NCBI GenBank assembly: GCA_045661225.1 | Contig: JAZRFF010000010.1 | Location: 62,001 to 126,000, forward strand | DNA from: HGM04593 sp045661225 | GTDB taxonomy: Bacteria > Bacteroidota > Bacteroidia > Bacteroidales > Bacteroidaceae | Direction: 5' to 3' | Length of the DNA stretch: 64,000 bases | Part shown: piece after piece, positions 44,390 through 53,737 of the stretch | Numbering within the stretch: the stretch's first letter is position 1 | Layout: every line of letters begins with the position of its first letter | Made by a program: the position numbers and the translations under genes | The notes under the pieces: model-generated | Database searches by the model: none | The model's input: only the letters and a program-made list of their open reading frames with translations | Told to the model about the DNA's origin: nothing

Positions 44390-47300
44390 ATGCGATTCTC
44401 AAAATTTTTCATAGAACGGCCCATTTTCGCAACTGTACTATCCCTGTTGCTATTGGTTGCCGGAGGGGTGGCACTCTTCGTGCTCCCCATAGACCAATAC
44501 CCGTCTATAACCCCGCCTACAGTTCAGGTTACCGCAGTATACCCCGGTGCTAATGCCGAGACTATAGCCCAAACAGTAGGAATACCCATAGAACAACAGG
44601 TCAACGGCGTTGACGGAATGATTTATATGAGTTCAACCTCATCTTCATCGGGCACATACCAACTGACTGTGACATTCGAAGTCGGCACAGACATAGATAT
44701 GGCAACAGTACTTGTACAGAACAGGGTTAACATTGCAATGAACTCACTCCCAAGCGAGGTTACCCAACAAGGAGTTACAGTGCAGAAACAATCGACGAAC
44801 ATTGTGCTGTTTATTACCCTTACGGGCAACGCCGATTATGACCAGTTATACCTGTCAAATTATGCCGAGCTGCAACTCGTTGACCAACTGGCACGAACCC
44901 CGGGCGTGGGAGGAGTCAATATTATGGGAGCAGGCAATTACTCTATGCGTGTATGGCTGAATCCCGAGGCTATGCGCATAAGAGGTGTGTCGGCCTCGGA
45001 GGTCTATGCAGCCATAAGCAAACAGAATCTCGCAATTTCAGCCGGATACGTTGGACAGACACTCGACAATAGCGCCGACAATGCTTTCCAGTACACACTA
45101 AACGTGCAAGGGCGTTTGAAGAGCGCCGCCGAATTTGCAGACATTGTCATTCGAAACAACGGAGTGGAGATGTTACGTTTGGGCGACATCGCCGAAATTG
45201 AAATTGGGAGCGAGACATACTCGGCCTCATCGCGTCTCAAGGGAAAGCCTACCGCCGCGCTTGCTGTGTACCAATCGCCCGGCTCAAGTTCATTGGCTGT
45301 TTCAAAAGCGGTAAAGGCAAAAATGGAGGAGCTTGCCGAAGCCTTTCCACCAGGGGTTGAGTACCAGATTGCGCTCGACACGACCGACGTTGTTCGCAGT
45401 TCGATAGAAGAGGTACTATACACCTTTCTAGAAACGACACTCCTTGTCATTCTTGTAATTTTCCTGTTTCTGCAGAATTGGCGCGCTACACTCATTCCCT
45501 GCCTTACCATTCCTGTATCGCTCATCGGAACACTGGCGGTGATGCTGCTGTTGGGATTTTCGATAAACACCCTTACACTGTTCGGTCTTGTGCTGGCCAT
45601 TGCCATTGTAGTAGACGATGCCATTGTGGTTGTTGAAAATGCAACACGCATACTTGACGAAGAGGGATTGCCGCCACGCGAAGCCACTGAGAAGGCGATG
45701 GAGGAGATCTCAGGTCCTATAGTAGGCGTCGTGCTTGTGATGCTTGCGGTGTTTATTCCCACAACAATGATTGGCGGAATATCGGGCGAACTATACAAGC
45801 AGTTTGCACTGACCATTGCCACAGCCACACTCCTGAGCGGTTTCAATTCGCTCACGTTGACCCCGGCTCTGAGTGCACTACTGCTGCGCCCTACAAAAAA
45901 CAGGAAACAAGGAGCATTCTTCAGAATTTTCAACAAGGGCTACAATGCCGTACAACAATTATTCGACAAGTGCGTACAGTTCCTGCTGCACAGGGCGTGG
46001 ATTGCGGCAATCTCATTCATAGCAATGGTTGCGCTGGCAGTCTATATGTTCACACAGTGGCCAACGACATTCATTCCCGACGAGGACGATGGTTATTTTA
46101 TCGTGAGCGTGCAGTTGCCGCCTGCAAGTTCACTGTCCCGTACCGAGCAGATATCGAAAGAGGTTGAAAATATTATTGCCCAATACCCCGAGGTAAAGAC
46201 CTATATAAGCATTAGCGGATTCAGCATTATGAACAGCGGCAGGCAGAGTAATGCGGCAAGCCTATTCGTTGTGCTCAAGGATTGGAGTCTGAGAAAAGAA
46301 AAAAGCCAGTCGGCAGCAAGCATTGTAGAGCGCTTCAACCAAGAGGCATACGTCAAAATAGCCGAAGCACAATGCTTCGCATTCGTACCGCCTGCAATTC
46401 CCGGTATCGGCAACGTCGGCGGCCTTCAAATGCAGTTAGAAGACCGCAAGGCCCTGGGGCTCGCAGAGACACAAAAAGCTGTCGAGGCTCTCACCGAGGA
46501 GAGCGGCAACGAGAGTGCCATTGCCGCGGCAAACAGTTCATTTGAGGCCGACGTTCCGCAATATTTCCTGAATATCGACCGCAACAAGGCTATAGCTATG
46601 GGACTCGACGTGGGAGCAGTGCTGTCGACACTCAGTTACTATATGGGCGCACTCTATGTAAACGACTTTGTGTTGCTGGGACGAATATGGCAGGTAAAGA
46701 TGGCTGCCGGAGAGAGAAGCCAGAAGATTATCGAGAATGTGATGCAATTAAGCCTTGCCAACGACAAAGGCGAGATGGTACCCTTCAGCAGTTTCATCAC
46801 CACCGATGAGATTTTAGGCATTGACCAGCTGACACGATATAATATGTACAACAGCGCCACATTGACTTTTAACACTGCCGACGGATACAGTTCAAGCGAG
46901 GTAATGGAGGAGGTTGCGCAGATGTTCAGAGCGAGATTGGGCGAAGAGTTCGGATACGAGTGGACAGGTGTAGCCTACCAGGAACAAACAGCCGGCAAGA
47001 ACACCGGCATAATTCTGGGGATTGCACTACTTGTGGCGTTCCTTGTGCTTGCAGCTCAGTACGAGAGCTGGACAAGCCCCATAGCAGCAATAATGGGAGT
47101 ACCTATTGCGCTGTTGGGAGCGATTATCGGTTGTTGGATAGCAGATATTCCCGTGAGTATATACACCGAAATTGGTATTATACTACTGATAGCGCTAAGC
47201 GCAAAAAACGGAATTCTCATTGTTGAGTTTGCACGCGATTACCGTGCTGCAGGAAACGACATACGCTACAGTGCCGCCGAGGCCGGCCACGTACGATTAC

Positions 47301-47536
47301 GCCCAATTCTGATGACCTCGTTTGCATTTGTTATCGGCGTGCTGCCGCTACTCTTTGCCGGTGGAGCCGGTGCCGGAGCGCGTCTGTCATTAGGTGCAGC
47401 AGTCGTGTTCGGTATGTTGCTCAACACAGTCATCGCCACCTTGTACATTCCAAACTGGTACGAATGGGCACAGCGTCTCGAAGAACGCTGGAAAAAGCGC
47501 CCTGCCAATGAAACGAACAAGAATTTGAAGGTATAG
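44390..47536 (+). CDS. RND multidrug efflux transporter (AcrB/HAE1 type)
   Basis: 1048 residues, the normal AcrB length. The N-terminus FFIERPIFATVLSLLLLVAGG opens the first transmembrane helix; two large periplasmic loops and 12 helices follow. The proton-relay segment in helix 4 is VLAIAIVVDDAIVVVENATRIL. Other HAE1 signatures are GGISGELYKQFALTIA, GVPIALLGAIIG and GHVRLRPILMTSFAFVIGVLPL. It takes up lipophilic or amphiphilic compounds from the periplasm or outer leaflet and drives them out by proton motive force. It ends in a perfect palindromic terminator. No local regulator gene is seen, so control may lie in the leader hairpin or upstream promoter. Confidence 0.98.
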   Translation: MRFSKFFIERPIFATVLSLLLLVAGGVALFVLPIDQYPSITPPTVQVTAVYPGANAETIAQTVGIPIEQQVNGVDGMIYMSSTSSSSGTYQLTVTFEVGTDIDMATVLVQNRVNIAMNSLPSEVTQQGVTVQKQSTNIVLFITLTGNADYDQLYLSNYAELQLVDQLARTPGVGGVNIMGAGNYSMRVWLNPEAMRIRGVSASEVYAAISKQNLAISAGYVGQTLDNSADNAFQYTLNVQGRLKSAAEFADIVIRNNGVEMLRLGDIAEIEIGSETYSASSRLKGKPTAALAVYQSPGSSSLAVSKAVKAKMEELAEAFPPGVEYQIALDTTDVVRSSIEEVLYTFLETTLLVILVIFLFLQNWRATLIPCLTIPVSLIGTLAVMLLLGFSINTLTLFGLVLAIAIVVDDAIVVVENATRILDEEGLPPREATEKAMEEISGPIVGVVLVMLAVFIPTTMIGGISGELYKQFALTIATATLLSGFNSLTLTPALSALLLRPTKNRKQGAFFRIFNKGYNAVQQLFDKCVQFLLHRAWIAAISFIAMVALAVYMFTQWPTTFIPDEDDGYFIVSVQLPPASSLSRTEQISKEVENIIAQYPEVKTYISISGFSIMNSGRQSNAASLFVVLKDWSLRKEKSQSAASIVERFNQEAYVKIAEAQCFAFVPPAIPGIGNVGGLQMQLEDRKALGLAETQKAVEALTEESGNESAIAAANSSFEADVPQYFLNIDRNKAIAMGLDVGAVLSTLSYYMGALYVNDFVLLGRIWQVKMAAGERSQKIIENVMQLSLANDKGEMVPFSSFITTDEILGIDQLTRYNMYNSATLTFNTADGYSSSEVMEEVAQMFRARLGEEFGYEWTGVAYQEQTAGKNTGIILGIALLVAFLVLAAQYESWTSPIAAIMGVPIALLGAIIGCWIADIPVSIYTEIGIILLIALSAKNGILIVEFARDYRAAGNDIRYSAAEAGHVRLRPILMTSFAFVIGVLPLLFAGGAGAGARLSLGAAVVFGMLLNTVIATLYIPNWYEWAQRLEERWKKRPANETNKNLKV

Positions 47537-47572
47537 TATAAAAAATATCGGCAATTGCCGATATTTTTTATA
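47537..47572 (+). terminator. Perfect 36-nt palindrome: terminator of the efflux operon
   Basis: Each arm is 18 nt (core ATATCGGCAATTGCCGATAT) flanked by A- and T-runs. It begins directly after the transporter stop codon and can terminate from either side. Confidence 0.92.
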
Positions 47573-47580
47573 CAGTTTAT

Positions 47581-47588
47581 TATCTTTG
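47581..47588 (+). promoter_or_regulatory. Promoter -7 element of the GH130 gene
   Basis: TATCTTTG matches TAnnTTTG exactly, directly after the efflux terminator and about 75 nt before the GH130 start codon. Confidence 0.6.
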
Positions 47589-47605
47589 CGGTACACTGCA
47601 AAAAC

Positions 47606-47626
47606 AGCGACACTCGCAGTGTCGCT
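47606..47626 (+). promoter_or_regulatory. Leader hairpin of the GH130 gene
   Basis: AGCGACACT and AGTGTCGCT form a perfect 9-bp stem with a 3-nt loop in the predicted mRNA leader; no T-run follows, so it is not a classical terminator. Confidence 0.55.
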
Positions 47627-47661
47627 TGACAATGTAATATAAATATATAACCATACAGACT

Positions 47662-48633
47662 ATGAGCGAGAAAGTTTCTATGCCTTGGGAAGAGCGTCCC
47701 GAAGGCTGTAATGACGTTATGTGGCGTTACTCAAAGAACCCGGTTATAGACCGTTACGCAATCCCCACATCGAACAGTATTTTCAACAGCGCTGTCGTAC
47801 CCTTCAAGGACGGCTACGCCGGAGTATTCCGCTGCGACAACAAAGCGGTACAAATGAACATCTTTGCAGGATTCAGCAAAGACGGAATAAACTGGGAGAT
47901 TGAGCACGAACCCATAGTGTTCAAAGCCGGCAATACCGATATGATTGAATCGGAGTACAAGTACGACCCACGCGTTACCTGGATTGAGGACCGCTATTGG
48001 ATTACCTGGTGCAACGGTTACCACGGCCCCACAATAGGCATAGCCTACACATTCGATTTCAAAGAGTTCTTTCAGTGCGAGAATGCCTTTTTGCCCTTCA
48101 ACCGCAACGGAGTACTTTTCCCGCAGAAGATTAACGGCAAGTACGCAATGCTCAGCCGCCCCAGCGACAATGGCCACACCCCGTTCGGCGACATATACAT
48201 CAGCTACAGTCCCGATATGAAGTTTTGGGGTGAGCACCGTTGCGTAATGAAGGTGACACCCTTCCCCGAGAGCGCTTGGCAGTGTACAAAAATAGGCGCA
48301 GGTTCGGTGCCTATACTTACCGACGAGGGGTGGTTGCTCTTTTACCACGGAGTTATTACCACCTGCAACGGTTTCCGCTACTCTATGGGCGCGGCTCTGC
48401 TCGACAAAGAGGACCCGTCAAAAGTTCTATACCGCACAAAGCCCTATTTATTGGCACCTGCCGCACCATATGAACTTGCAGGAGATGTACCCAACGTCGT
48501 GTTTCCTTGCGCCGCACTCAACGAAGGCGACAAAGTAGCAGTCTACTACGGCGCCGCCGACACTGTAGTGGGAATGGCATTTGGTTACATATCGGAGATT
48601 ATCGACTTTATAAAAAAGAACAGTACAAAATAA
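47662..48633 (+). CDS. GH130 beta-mannoside phosphorylase
   Basis: 323 residues, the normal size. A five-bladed propeller is indicated by repeats such as FNSAVVPFKDGYAGVFRCD, YKYDPRVTWIEDRYWITWC (the Asp in YDPR is the expected proton donor), LFPQKINGKYAMLSRPSD and WLLFYHG. GH130 enzymes phosphorolyse beta-1,4-mannosides to mannose-1-phosphate. Members close to the N-glycan-processing type act on Man-GlcNAc; others act on Man-Glc or mannobiose. No signal peptide is present, so it works in the cytosol on imported disaccharide. It has its own promoter and completes the mannoside set formed with the upstream GH5, ROK and GH92 genes, although the efflux pump lies between. Confidence 0.93.
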   Translation: MSEKVSMPWEERPEGCNDVMWRYSKNPVIDRYAIPTSNSIFNSAVVPFKDGYAGVFRCDNKAVQMNIFAGFSKDGINWEIEHEPIVFKAGNTDMIESEYKYDPRVTWIEDRYWITWCNGYHGPTIGIAYTFDFKEFFQCENAFLPFNRNGVLFPQKINGKYAMLSRPSDNGHTPFGDIYISYSPDMKFWGEHRCVMKVTPFPESAWQCTKIGAGSVPILTDEGWLLFYHGVITTCNGFRYSMGAALLDKEDPSKVLYRTKPYLLAPAAPYELAGDVPNVVFPCAALNEGDKVAVYYGAADTVVGMAFGYISEIIDFIKKNSTK

Positions 48634-48643
48634 AGACGAAACG

Positions 48644-48680
48644 ACATAAATAAGTCTCCCGCAAGGAGGCTTATTTATGT
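48644..48680 (+). terminator. Hairpin after the GH130 gene
   Basis: ACATAAATAAGTCTCC pairs with GGAGGCTTATTTATGT (one G-T pair) around a CGCAA loop. The stem is long and stable, but no clear T-run follows, so it may be a weak terminator or an mRNA 3'-end stabiliser. Confidence 0.65.
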
Positions 48681-48851
48681 TAATGGGCACAAGGGTTCGG
48701 CAAAGGATATTCAAGCAACAGAATATAATCACAAACACATTCCCGGCCCGATTAAGATTCCCGCAAAGGTTAAAAAAGACAATCTTTCCCGTTTTTTTGC
48801 TCTATTAAAGAAAAATTTCTTTAATTAGTTTTTTATATTAAATAAAAATTA

Positions 48852-48859
48852 TATCTTTG
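48852..48859 (+). promoter_or_regulatory. Promoter -7 element of pckA
   Basis: TATCTTTG matches TAnnTTTG exactly in a strongly A/T-rich context; -33 is not clear. The predicted leader is about 95 nt. Confidence 0.65.
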
Positions 48860-48959
48860 CACTTGGAGAACTTTGAGAATTTCGCGCAAAAGCGAATTTT
48901 ACAAGGTTTTTAGAGATATAAAGAGAAAATATCAATTAGTAATTTAATTTTTATAAATT

Positions 48960-50561
48960 ATGGCAACATTAGATCTTACCAAGTATGGTATTACAGGTGC
49001 AGTAGAGGTGCTCCACAACCCCTCTTACGAGCAGCTTTTTGCAGAGGAGACAAAGCCCGAGCTTCAGGGTTTTGAGGTTGGTCAGGTTACAGAGCTTGGC
49101 GCAGTAAACGTAATGACAGGCGTTTACACCGGCCGTTCACCCAAAGACAAGTTCATTGTAAAGGACGCTACATCAGAGAACACCGTATGGTGGACATCAG
49201 AGGAGTACAAAAACGACAACAAGCCCGTTACAACAGAGGCTTGGAACGCTCTCAAGGAGATTGCTACAAAAGAGCTCTCAAACAAAAGATTGTTCGTTGT
49301 TGACGCATTCTGCGGTGCAAACCCTGCTACACGTCTAAAGGTACGTTTCATTATGGAGGTTGCTTGGCAGGCTCACTTCGTAACAAATATGTTCATTCGC
49401 CCCACAGCCGAGGAGTTGGCTAACTTCGGCGAGCCCGACTTTGTTGTTTACAACGCGTCAAAGGCAGCTGTTGCCAACTACAAGGAGCTTGGTTTGAACT
49501 CAGAGACAGCAGTTGTATTCAACCTCACATCACGTGAGCAGATTATCCTCAACACCTGGTACGGCGGTGAGATGAAGGAAGGTATGTTCTCTATGATGAA
49601 CTACTACTTGCCTCTCCAGGGCATCGCTTCAATGCACTGCTCGGCCAACACAAACGAGAAGGGCGAGACAGCTATCTTCTTCGGTCTGTCAGGTACAGGA
49701 AAGACAACTCTTTCTACCGACCCCAAGCGTATGCTTATCGGTGACGACGAGCACGGCTGGGACGACGATTCAGTGTTCAACTTCGAGGGCGGTTGCTACG
49801 CAAAGGTTATCAACCTTGACAAGGAGAGCGAGCCCGACATCTTCAACGCTATCAAGCGCGACGCACTTCTCGAGAACGTGACTGTTGACGCTAATGGCAA
49901 AATCGACTTTGCTGACAAGAGCGTTACAGAGAACACACGCGTTTCGTACCCCATCAACCACATCAACAACATCAAGCCCGGTTCAATGGCAGCTCCTGCA
50001 AAGAAGGTTATCTTCCTTTCAGCTGACGCATTCGGTGTATTGCCCCCCGTTTCTATCTTGAACCCCGAGCAGACACAGTACTACTTCCTCAGCGGATTTA
50101 CCGCTAAGTTGGCCGGTACAGAGCGTGGTATCACAGAGCCTACTCCTACATTCTCGGCTTGCTTCGGTGCAGCATTCTTGAGCCTACACCCCACAAAGTA
50201 CGGTGAGGAGCTCGTTAAGAAGATGGAGAAGAACGGTGCTAAGGCTTACCTCGTTAACACAGGTTGGAACGGTACAGGCAAGCGTATCTCTATCAAGGAC
50301 ACACGTGGTATCATCGACGCTATCCTTGACGGTTCAATCGATACAGCTCCTACAAAGGTTATTCCTCACTTCGACTTCGTTGTTCCTACAGCGTTGCCCG
50401 GTGTTGACCCCGCTATCCTCGACCCACGCGACACATACGCTGACGCAGCACAGTGGGAGGAGAAGGCACTCGACCTCGCAGGACGTTTCATCAAGAACTT
50501 TACAAAGTACACAGGCAATGAAGCCGGTAAGGCTCTCGTTGCTGCAGGTCCAAAGCTCTAA
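48960..50561 (+). CDS. pckA: Phosphoenolpyruvate carboxykinase (ATP)
   Basis: 533 residues, full length. Motifs: GVYTGRSPKDKFIV near the N-terminus, the kinase-1a loop GLSGTGKTT at 242-250, LIGDDEHGWDDD (metal and phosphate binding) and ENTRVSYPINHI. In Bacteroidales the enzyme mostly fixes CO2 on PEP to make oxaloacetate for the succinate branch and conserves ATP. Codon choice is visibly different from the neighbours (heavy use of TCA, ACA, TTC, AAC and CGT, few rare codons), as for a very highly expressed gene. It has its own strong-looking promoter and a terminator. Confidence 0.98.
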   Translation: MATLDLTKYGITGAVEVLHNPSYEQLFAEETKPELQGFEVGQVTELGAVNVMTGVYTGRSPKDKFIVKDATSENTVWWTSEEYKNDNKPVTTEAWNALKEIATKELSNKRLFVVDAFCGANPATRLKVRFIMEVAWQAHFVTNMFIRPTAEELANFGEPDFVVYNASKAAVANYKELGLNSETAVVFNLTSREQIILNTWYGGEMKEGMFSMMNYYLPLQGIASMHCSANTNEKGETAIFFGLSGTGKTTLSTDPKRMLIGDDEHGWDDDSVFNFEGGCYAKVINLDKESEPDIFNAIKRDALLENVTVDANGKIDFADKSVTENTRVSYPINHINNIKPGSMAAPAKKVIFLSADAFGVLPPVSILNPEQTQYYFLSGFTAKLAGTERGITEPTPTFSACFGAAFLSLHPTKYGEELVKKMEKNGAKAYLVNTGWNGTGKRISIKDTRGIIDAILDGSIDTAPTKVIPHFDFVVPTALPGVDPAILDPRDTYADAAQWEEKALDLAGRFIKNFTKYTGNEAGKALVAAGPKL

Positions 50562-50584
50562 TAAAGTTCTGAACCTTAAATACA

Positions 50585-50618
50585 GCGTATGCTCCACAAG
50601 GAGCAGACGCCTTTTATA
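50585..50618 (+). terminator. Terminator of pckA
   Basis: GCG-TA-TGCTCC pairs with GGAGCA-GA-CGC around an ACAA loop (a 2x2 internal mismatch), followed by CTTTTATATA. Confidence 0.75.
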
Positions 50619-50626
50619 TACCCAAT

Positions 50627-50657
50627 TTTGAGTTACTGAGTATTTTTACTATTTTTG
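50627..50657 (+). promoter_or_regulatory. Promoter of the Pmp3/YqaE gene
   Basis: TTTG at 50627-50630 and TATTTTTG at 50650-50657 are separated by 19 nt, the full Bacteroidetes -33/-7 arrangement, 28 nt before the start codon. Confidence 0.8.
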
Positions 50658-50685
50658 CAACGGAACAAAGTAACAAAAAAGGACT

Positions 50686-50838
50686 ATGTCACTTATCAGA
50701 GTAATTCTTTCGATAATATTTCCGCCTCTTGCCGTCATAGACAAAGGGTGCGGTTCATTCCTTATAATATTTATACTCACAATACTTGGTTGGGTGCCCG
50801 GCGTCATTGGAGCGCTGATAATACTAAACAAGGAGTAA
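50686..50838 (+). CDS. YqaE/Pmp3-family small membrane protein
   Basis: 50 residues, typical for the family. Two transmembrane segments (about 3-19 and 24-45) are joined by DKGCG, with the family motifs FPPLAV and LGWVPGVIGA. Pmp3-type proteins sit in the cytoplasmic membrane and influence membrane potential or salt and stress tolerance in other organisms; the role in Bacteroidales is not established. It has its own promoter with a well-spaced -33/-7 pair and faces the convergent methyltransferase gene. Confidence 0.92.
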   Translation: MSLIRVILSIIFPPLAVIDKGCGSFLIIFILTILGWVPGVIGALIILNKE

Positions 50839-50954
50839 CAATCAACGACGCATTCAGCCGCGACACAAGCTCTATTGCGGCACGCTGCACGTATACAATC
50901 AGGAAATAAGAAGGAAAATAAAACGCGTGTCTATAAAGCCCACGCCCATAACCG

Positions 50955-52127
50955 TCACGCCTTGCGACAAACGACAAGCGAACGTTTGCCATCTGACATA
51001 GTCGTAGCAAAAATATAACGCTCTCCGCCATCGGCAAGTTTCAGCTTCTTACGCAACATCTGCACGCTATCCGGGAAATTACGCACAGTGATATTCGCCT
51101 GTCGCAGAGCTTGAATCTCTTTAATCTCGGCCTTGGAAAAGCCCACAACTCTTTCGACCAGGAATTTTCGTCCCGGAAAATCGCTTAACAACGCTTCGCC
51201 TGTATACAACTGACTATTTGGGTGCAATTTAGCGACACCATAACGTTGCGACAGAGAGCGATAACCACCACCCTTTAAAACCGACGCATCAGGCTCATAC
51301 AGATAGCGACCGACAGAGCCGGCATATAGCGCCACGGCACGCTCCTCGTTGGCGAACGTAAATGTAAAAGTTGTTGTACAACCTTTATTTATATTAGAAC
51401 AATAAACAGGCGCATCAAGACCCTTAGCCTCGCCAAGAATAAAAAGCAGTTCCTTACATTCGTTATTTACCGCCACGACGTGTACAGCCTCGACACTCTT
51501 CAGCTGGTTCATTGCCGCCGTAATATCAAGCATAGGCGAACATTTAACCATTATTTTACGGCCTTTCTGCAGAAGCAGAGACTCCAGAGACGTCACATCG
51601 GGTTCGCAATCCGAAAGAGCCACCACCTTGCGCCCATCGCCGTCGCGTCGTGCAGGGTCAACAAAAATCCAGTCCTGCCGGGGGAGCGTCGAGAGCAACT
51701 CCACACTGTCACCATTAACCACGCTTATATGCCCAAGTCCCAACAGCCCGAAATTCATTTTCGCAATCTCACAAAGTTCGGCACTGCGTTCAATATACGT
51801 TGCAGCCCTGAAATTACGCGACATATAACTGCAGTCTATACCGAAGCCACCGGTAAGGTCGGCAAGAAGCTCCCCGTCCGCAAGCGCGCTTTTATAAAGC
51901 GCCGTAGCCTCGCTCGAACATTGCTCCATTGATATTCGTGGCGGATAGAGCACGCCATCGGTAGCGGCCCACGTCGGCAGTTTGTCTTTTGCCGACTGCC
52001 ACCCCTCTATCTGTGTCACAGCCACACACATATTAACCTGCGGGTAACGCTTTGCCTGCAAGGCCAACACGCCGGGGTCCTCGCAACGGTGAGCAGCTAT
52101 AAATTCAATGGTACTGCGGTCCAACAT
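50955..52127 (-). CDS. Class I SAM-dependent methyltransferase with THUMP-like C-terminal domain
   Basis: 390 residues. The Rossmann motif I is LADLTGGFGIDCSY (D90 onward), motif II is YIERSAELCEIAK, and FVDPARRDGDGRK (D157) is motif IV-like. The C-terminal part (about 290-390) resembles the THUMP-like domain of this Bacteroidetes family, ending in a Lys/Arg-rich strand. Such proteins are presumed RNA methyltransferases, but the target is unknown. There is no membrane segment. It lies 15 nt after the S41 protease gene and is the last member of that minus-strand operon. Confidence 0.88.
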   Translation of the reverse strand: MLDRSTIEFIAAHRCEDPGVLALQAKRYPQVNMCVAVTQIEGWQSAKDKLPTWAATDGVLYPPRISMEQCSSEATALYKSALADGELLADLTGGFGIDCSYMSRNFRAATYIERSAELCEIAKMNFGLLGLGHISVVNGDSVELLSTLPRQDWIFVDPARRDGDGRKVVALSDCEPDVTSLESLLLQKGRKIMVKCSPMLDITAAMNQLKSVEAVHVVAVNNECKELLFILGEAKGLDAPVYCSNINKGCTTTFTFTFANEERAVALYAGSVGRYLYEPDASVLKGGGYRSLSQRYGVAKLHPNSQLYTGEALLSDFPGRKFLVERVVGFSKAEIKEIQALRQANITVRNFPDSVQMLRKKLKLADGGERYIFATTMSDGKRSLVVCRKA

Positions 52128-52142
52128 CTCTGCAAGAATAAG

Positions 52143-53732
52143 CTACTCCTTCATAAGCACCTTATCCATCTTGCGCTCGCGCACAAGTTCATAGGCCTTT
52201 TTAAAGAGTTCGTTGTCTCTATTATAAATCATTATAAAGTCACTCATATCCCATAAATCACGCGCGATATACATTTTCATCTGCTTCGTAATTTCGGGCA
52301 ACGAGCGTTCAAACTCCTCTTCACCACCTTTCAGTTTCACACTATCTTTCAGAGCCTGTTCACGCAAAAGTGAAAGATAGCGTTCATCAACCACAAAATT
52401 CTTGTCAAAGTCGTCAATATTCTTGTAATTGCGTTCCAACTCCTCGCGTTTCTCATCAAGGTAGTGCAACGACGCCTGCACAATAGAACCCTTAGCCGCA
52501 AGTTCCCTGTGGTAAGGAGTGTAACGAGCCGTATCAAGCGGAACAAAATAATCGGGCATAATTCCGCCGCCACCATATACCGGTCGGTTAAGACGCAGAG
52601 TATAGGTCTTGAGCGAGTCGGGGAAGTGAATACTGTCGGCCGAAGCAAGCTCTCCGCTGTTGTATCGGCGCAGAATATCCTCTTCGTACTTTATTGAGTC
52701 ATTGTAGGGCTTCTGTATACAACGGCCGGTAGGAGTGTAGTAACGCGCAATAGTGAGTCGTATCATAGAACCGTCAGGCAACTGAAAGGGGCGTTGCACC
52801 AGTCCCTTTCCAAAGCTGCGACGTCCGACAATGACACCGCGGTCCCAATCTTGTATTGCACCGGCAAGAATCTCGGACGCCGAAGCCGATGTTTCATCAA
52901 CAATTACCGCAAGATTACCCTTGAGGAAGCGTCCGCCACCAAAGACATTATAGTCGTATCGCGGATTTGCGCGTCCTTCGGTATAAACCACAAGGTTCGG
53001 TGCCGGCAGAAACTCATTTGCAATCTCCACGGCCGCGTTAAGATAGCCGCCTCCGTTACCTTCAAGGTCCAGTATAAGGTTCTTCATTCCGCGCGCCTTT
53101 AACGAGTCGAGCTTTGCGACAAATTCCGCGTGGGTTTTTGCGCCGAATGATGAGATACGAATATAGCCATTCTTTTTATCAATCATATATGCAGCATCGA
53201 CCGTTTGGGTAGATATTACGTCGCGCACAAGATTAAACTGCAGCACGCGGTCTATTCCGCGGCGCACCACGTCAATCTTTACATTTGTACCTTTATCACC
53301 TCTCAGACGTGACATAATATCGGCGCGGTCCATTTTCACTCCGGCGATGGTCGTGTCGTTAACAGCAATAATTTTATCACCGGCCATCACTCCTGCGCGC
53401 TCCGAGGGCCCGTTGGCTGTTGTCTGGATAACATAGAGCGTGTCCGACACAATATTAAACTGTATACCAATTCCGCCAAAGCTACCCTGCATCTGCTCCA
53501 TAAGAGATTTTGTCTCTTTCGGGTCGGTATATGTCGAGTGCGGGTCGAGCTCTTTCAGCATCGCCTTTATTCCCGCTTCGGCAATTTTGTTTTCATTGGG
53601 TGCATCGACATAGAAATTTGAAATAACATTGCCCGTGTACATAAGCTTTATAAGATATTCGGGCAAATTCTGCGCTTTCACGCCCATAAATGAGAAAAGC
53701 GCAACTACAGACAGTATAAAAAATCTTTTCAT
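52143..53732 (-). CDS. S41 carboxy-terminal processing protease (CtpA family)
   Basis: 529 residues. Cleavable signal peptide (LSVVALFSFMGVKAQ). PDZ domain at about 80-170 (GGIGIQFNIVSDTLYVIQT, AGVMAGDKIIAVND). The catalytic core contains LILDLEGNGGGYLNAAVEIANEFL, the nucleophile S284 in ETSASASEIL and the general base K309 in SFGKG, exactly 25 residues apart as in Prc and CtpA. It cleaves C-terminal tails of periplasmic proteins. The C-terminal region (about 430-529) is helical and charged. It follows coaD by 5 nt in a housekeeping operon. Confidence 0.96.
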   Translation of the reverse strand: MKRFFILSVVALFSFMGVKAQNLPEYLIKLMYTGNVISNFYVDAPNENKIAEAGIKAMLKELDPHSTYTDPKETKSLMEQMQGSFGGIGIQFNIVSDTLYVIQTTANGPSERAGVMAGDKIIAVNDTTIAGVKMDRADIMSRLRGDKGTNVKIDVVRRGIDRVLQFNLVRDVISTQTVDAAYMIDKKNGYIRISSFGAKTHAEFVAKLDSLKARGMKNLILDLEGNGGGYLNAAVEIANEFLPAPNLVVYTEGRANPRYDYNVFGGGRFLKGNLAVIVDETSASASEILAGAIQDWDRGVIVGRRSFGKGLVQRPFQLPDGSMIRLTIARYYTPTGRCIQKPYNDSIKYEEDILRRYNSGELASADSIHFPDSLKTYTLRLNRPVYGGGGIMPDYFVPLDTARYTPYHRELAAKGSIVQASLHYLDEKREELERNYKNIDDFDKNFVVDERYLSLLREQALKDSVKLKGGEEEFERSLPEITKQMKMYIARDLWDMSDFIMIYNRDNELFKKAYELVRERKMDKVLMKE

Positions 53733-53737
53733 AATCG

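Larger units (their letters stand above)
48634..48959. other. Intergenic region between GH130 and pckA (326 nt)
   Basis: It holds the hairpin at 48644-48680, an A/T-rich stretch and the pckA promoter element at 48852-48859, followed by a leader of about 95 nt. I see no open reading frame or known RNA in it. Confidence 0.6.
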
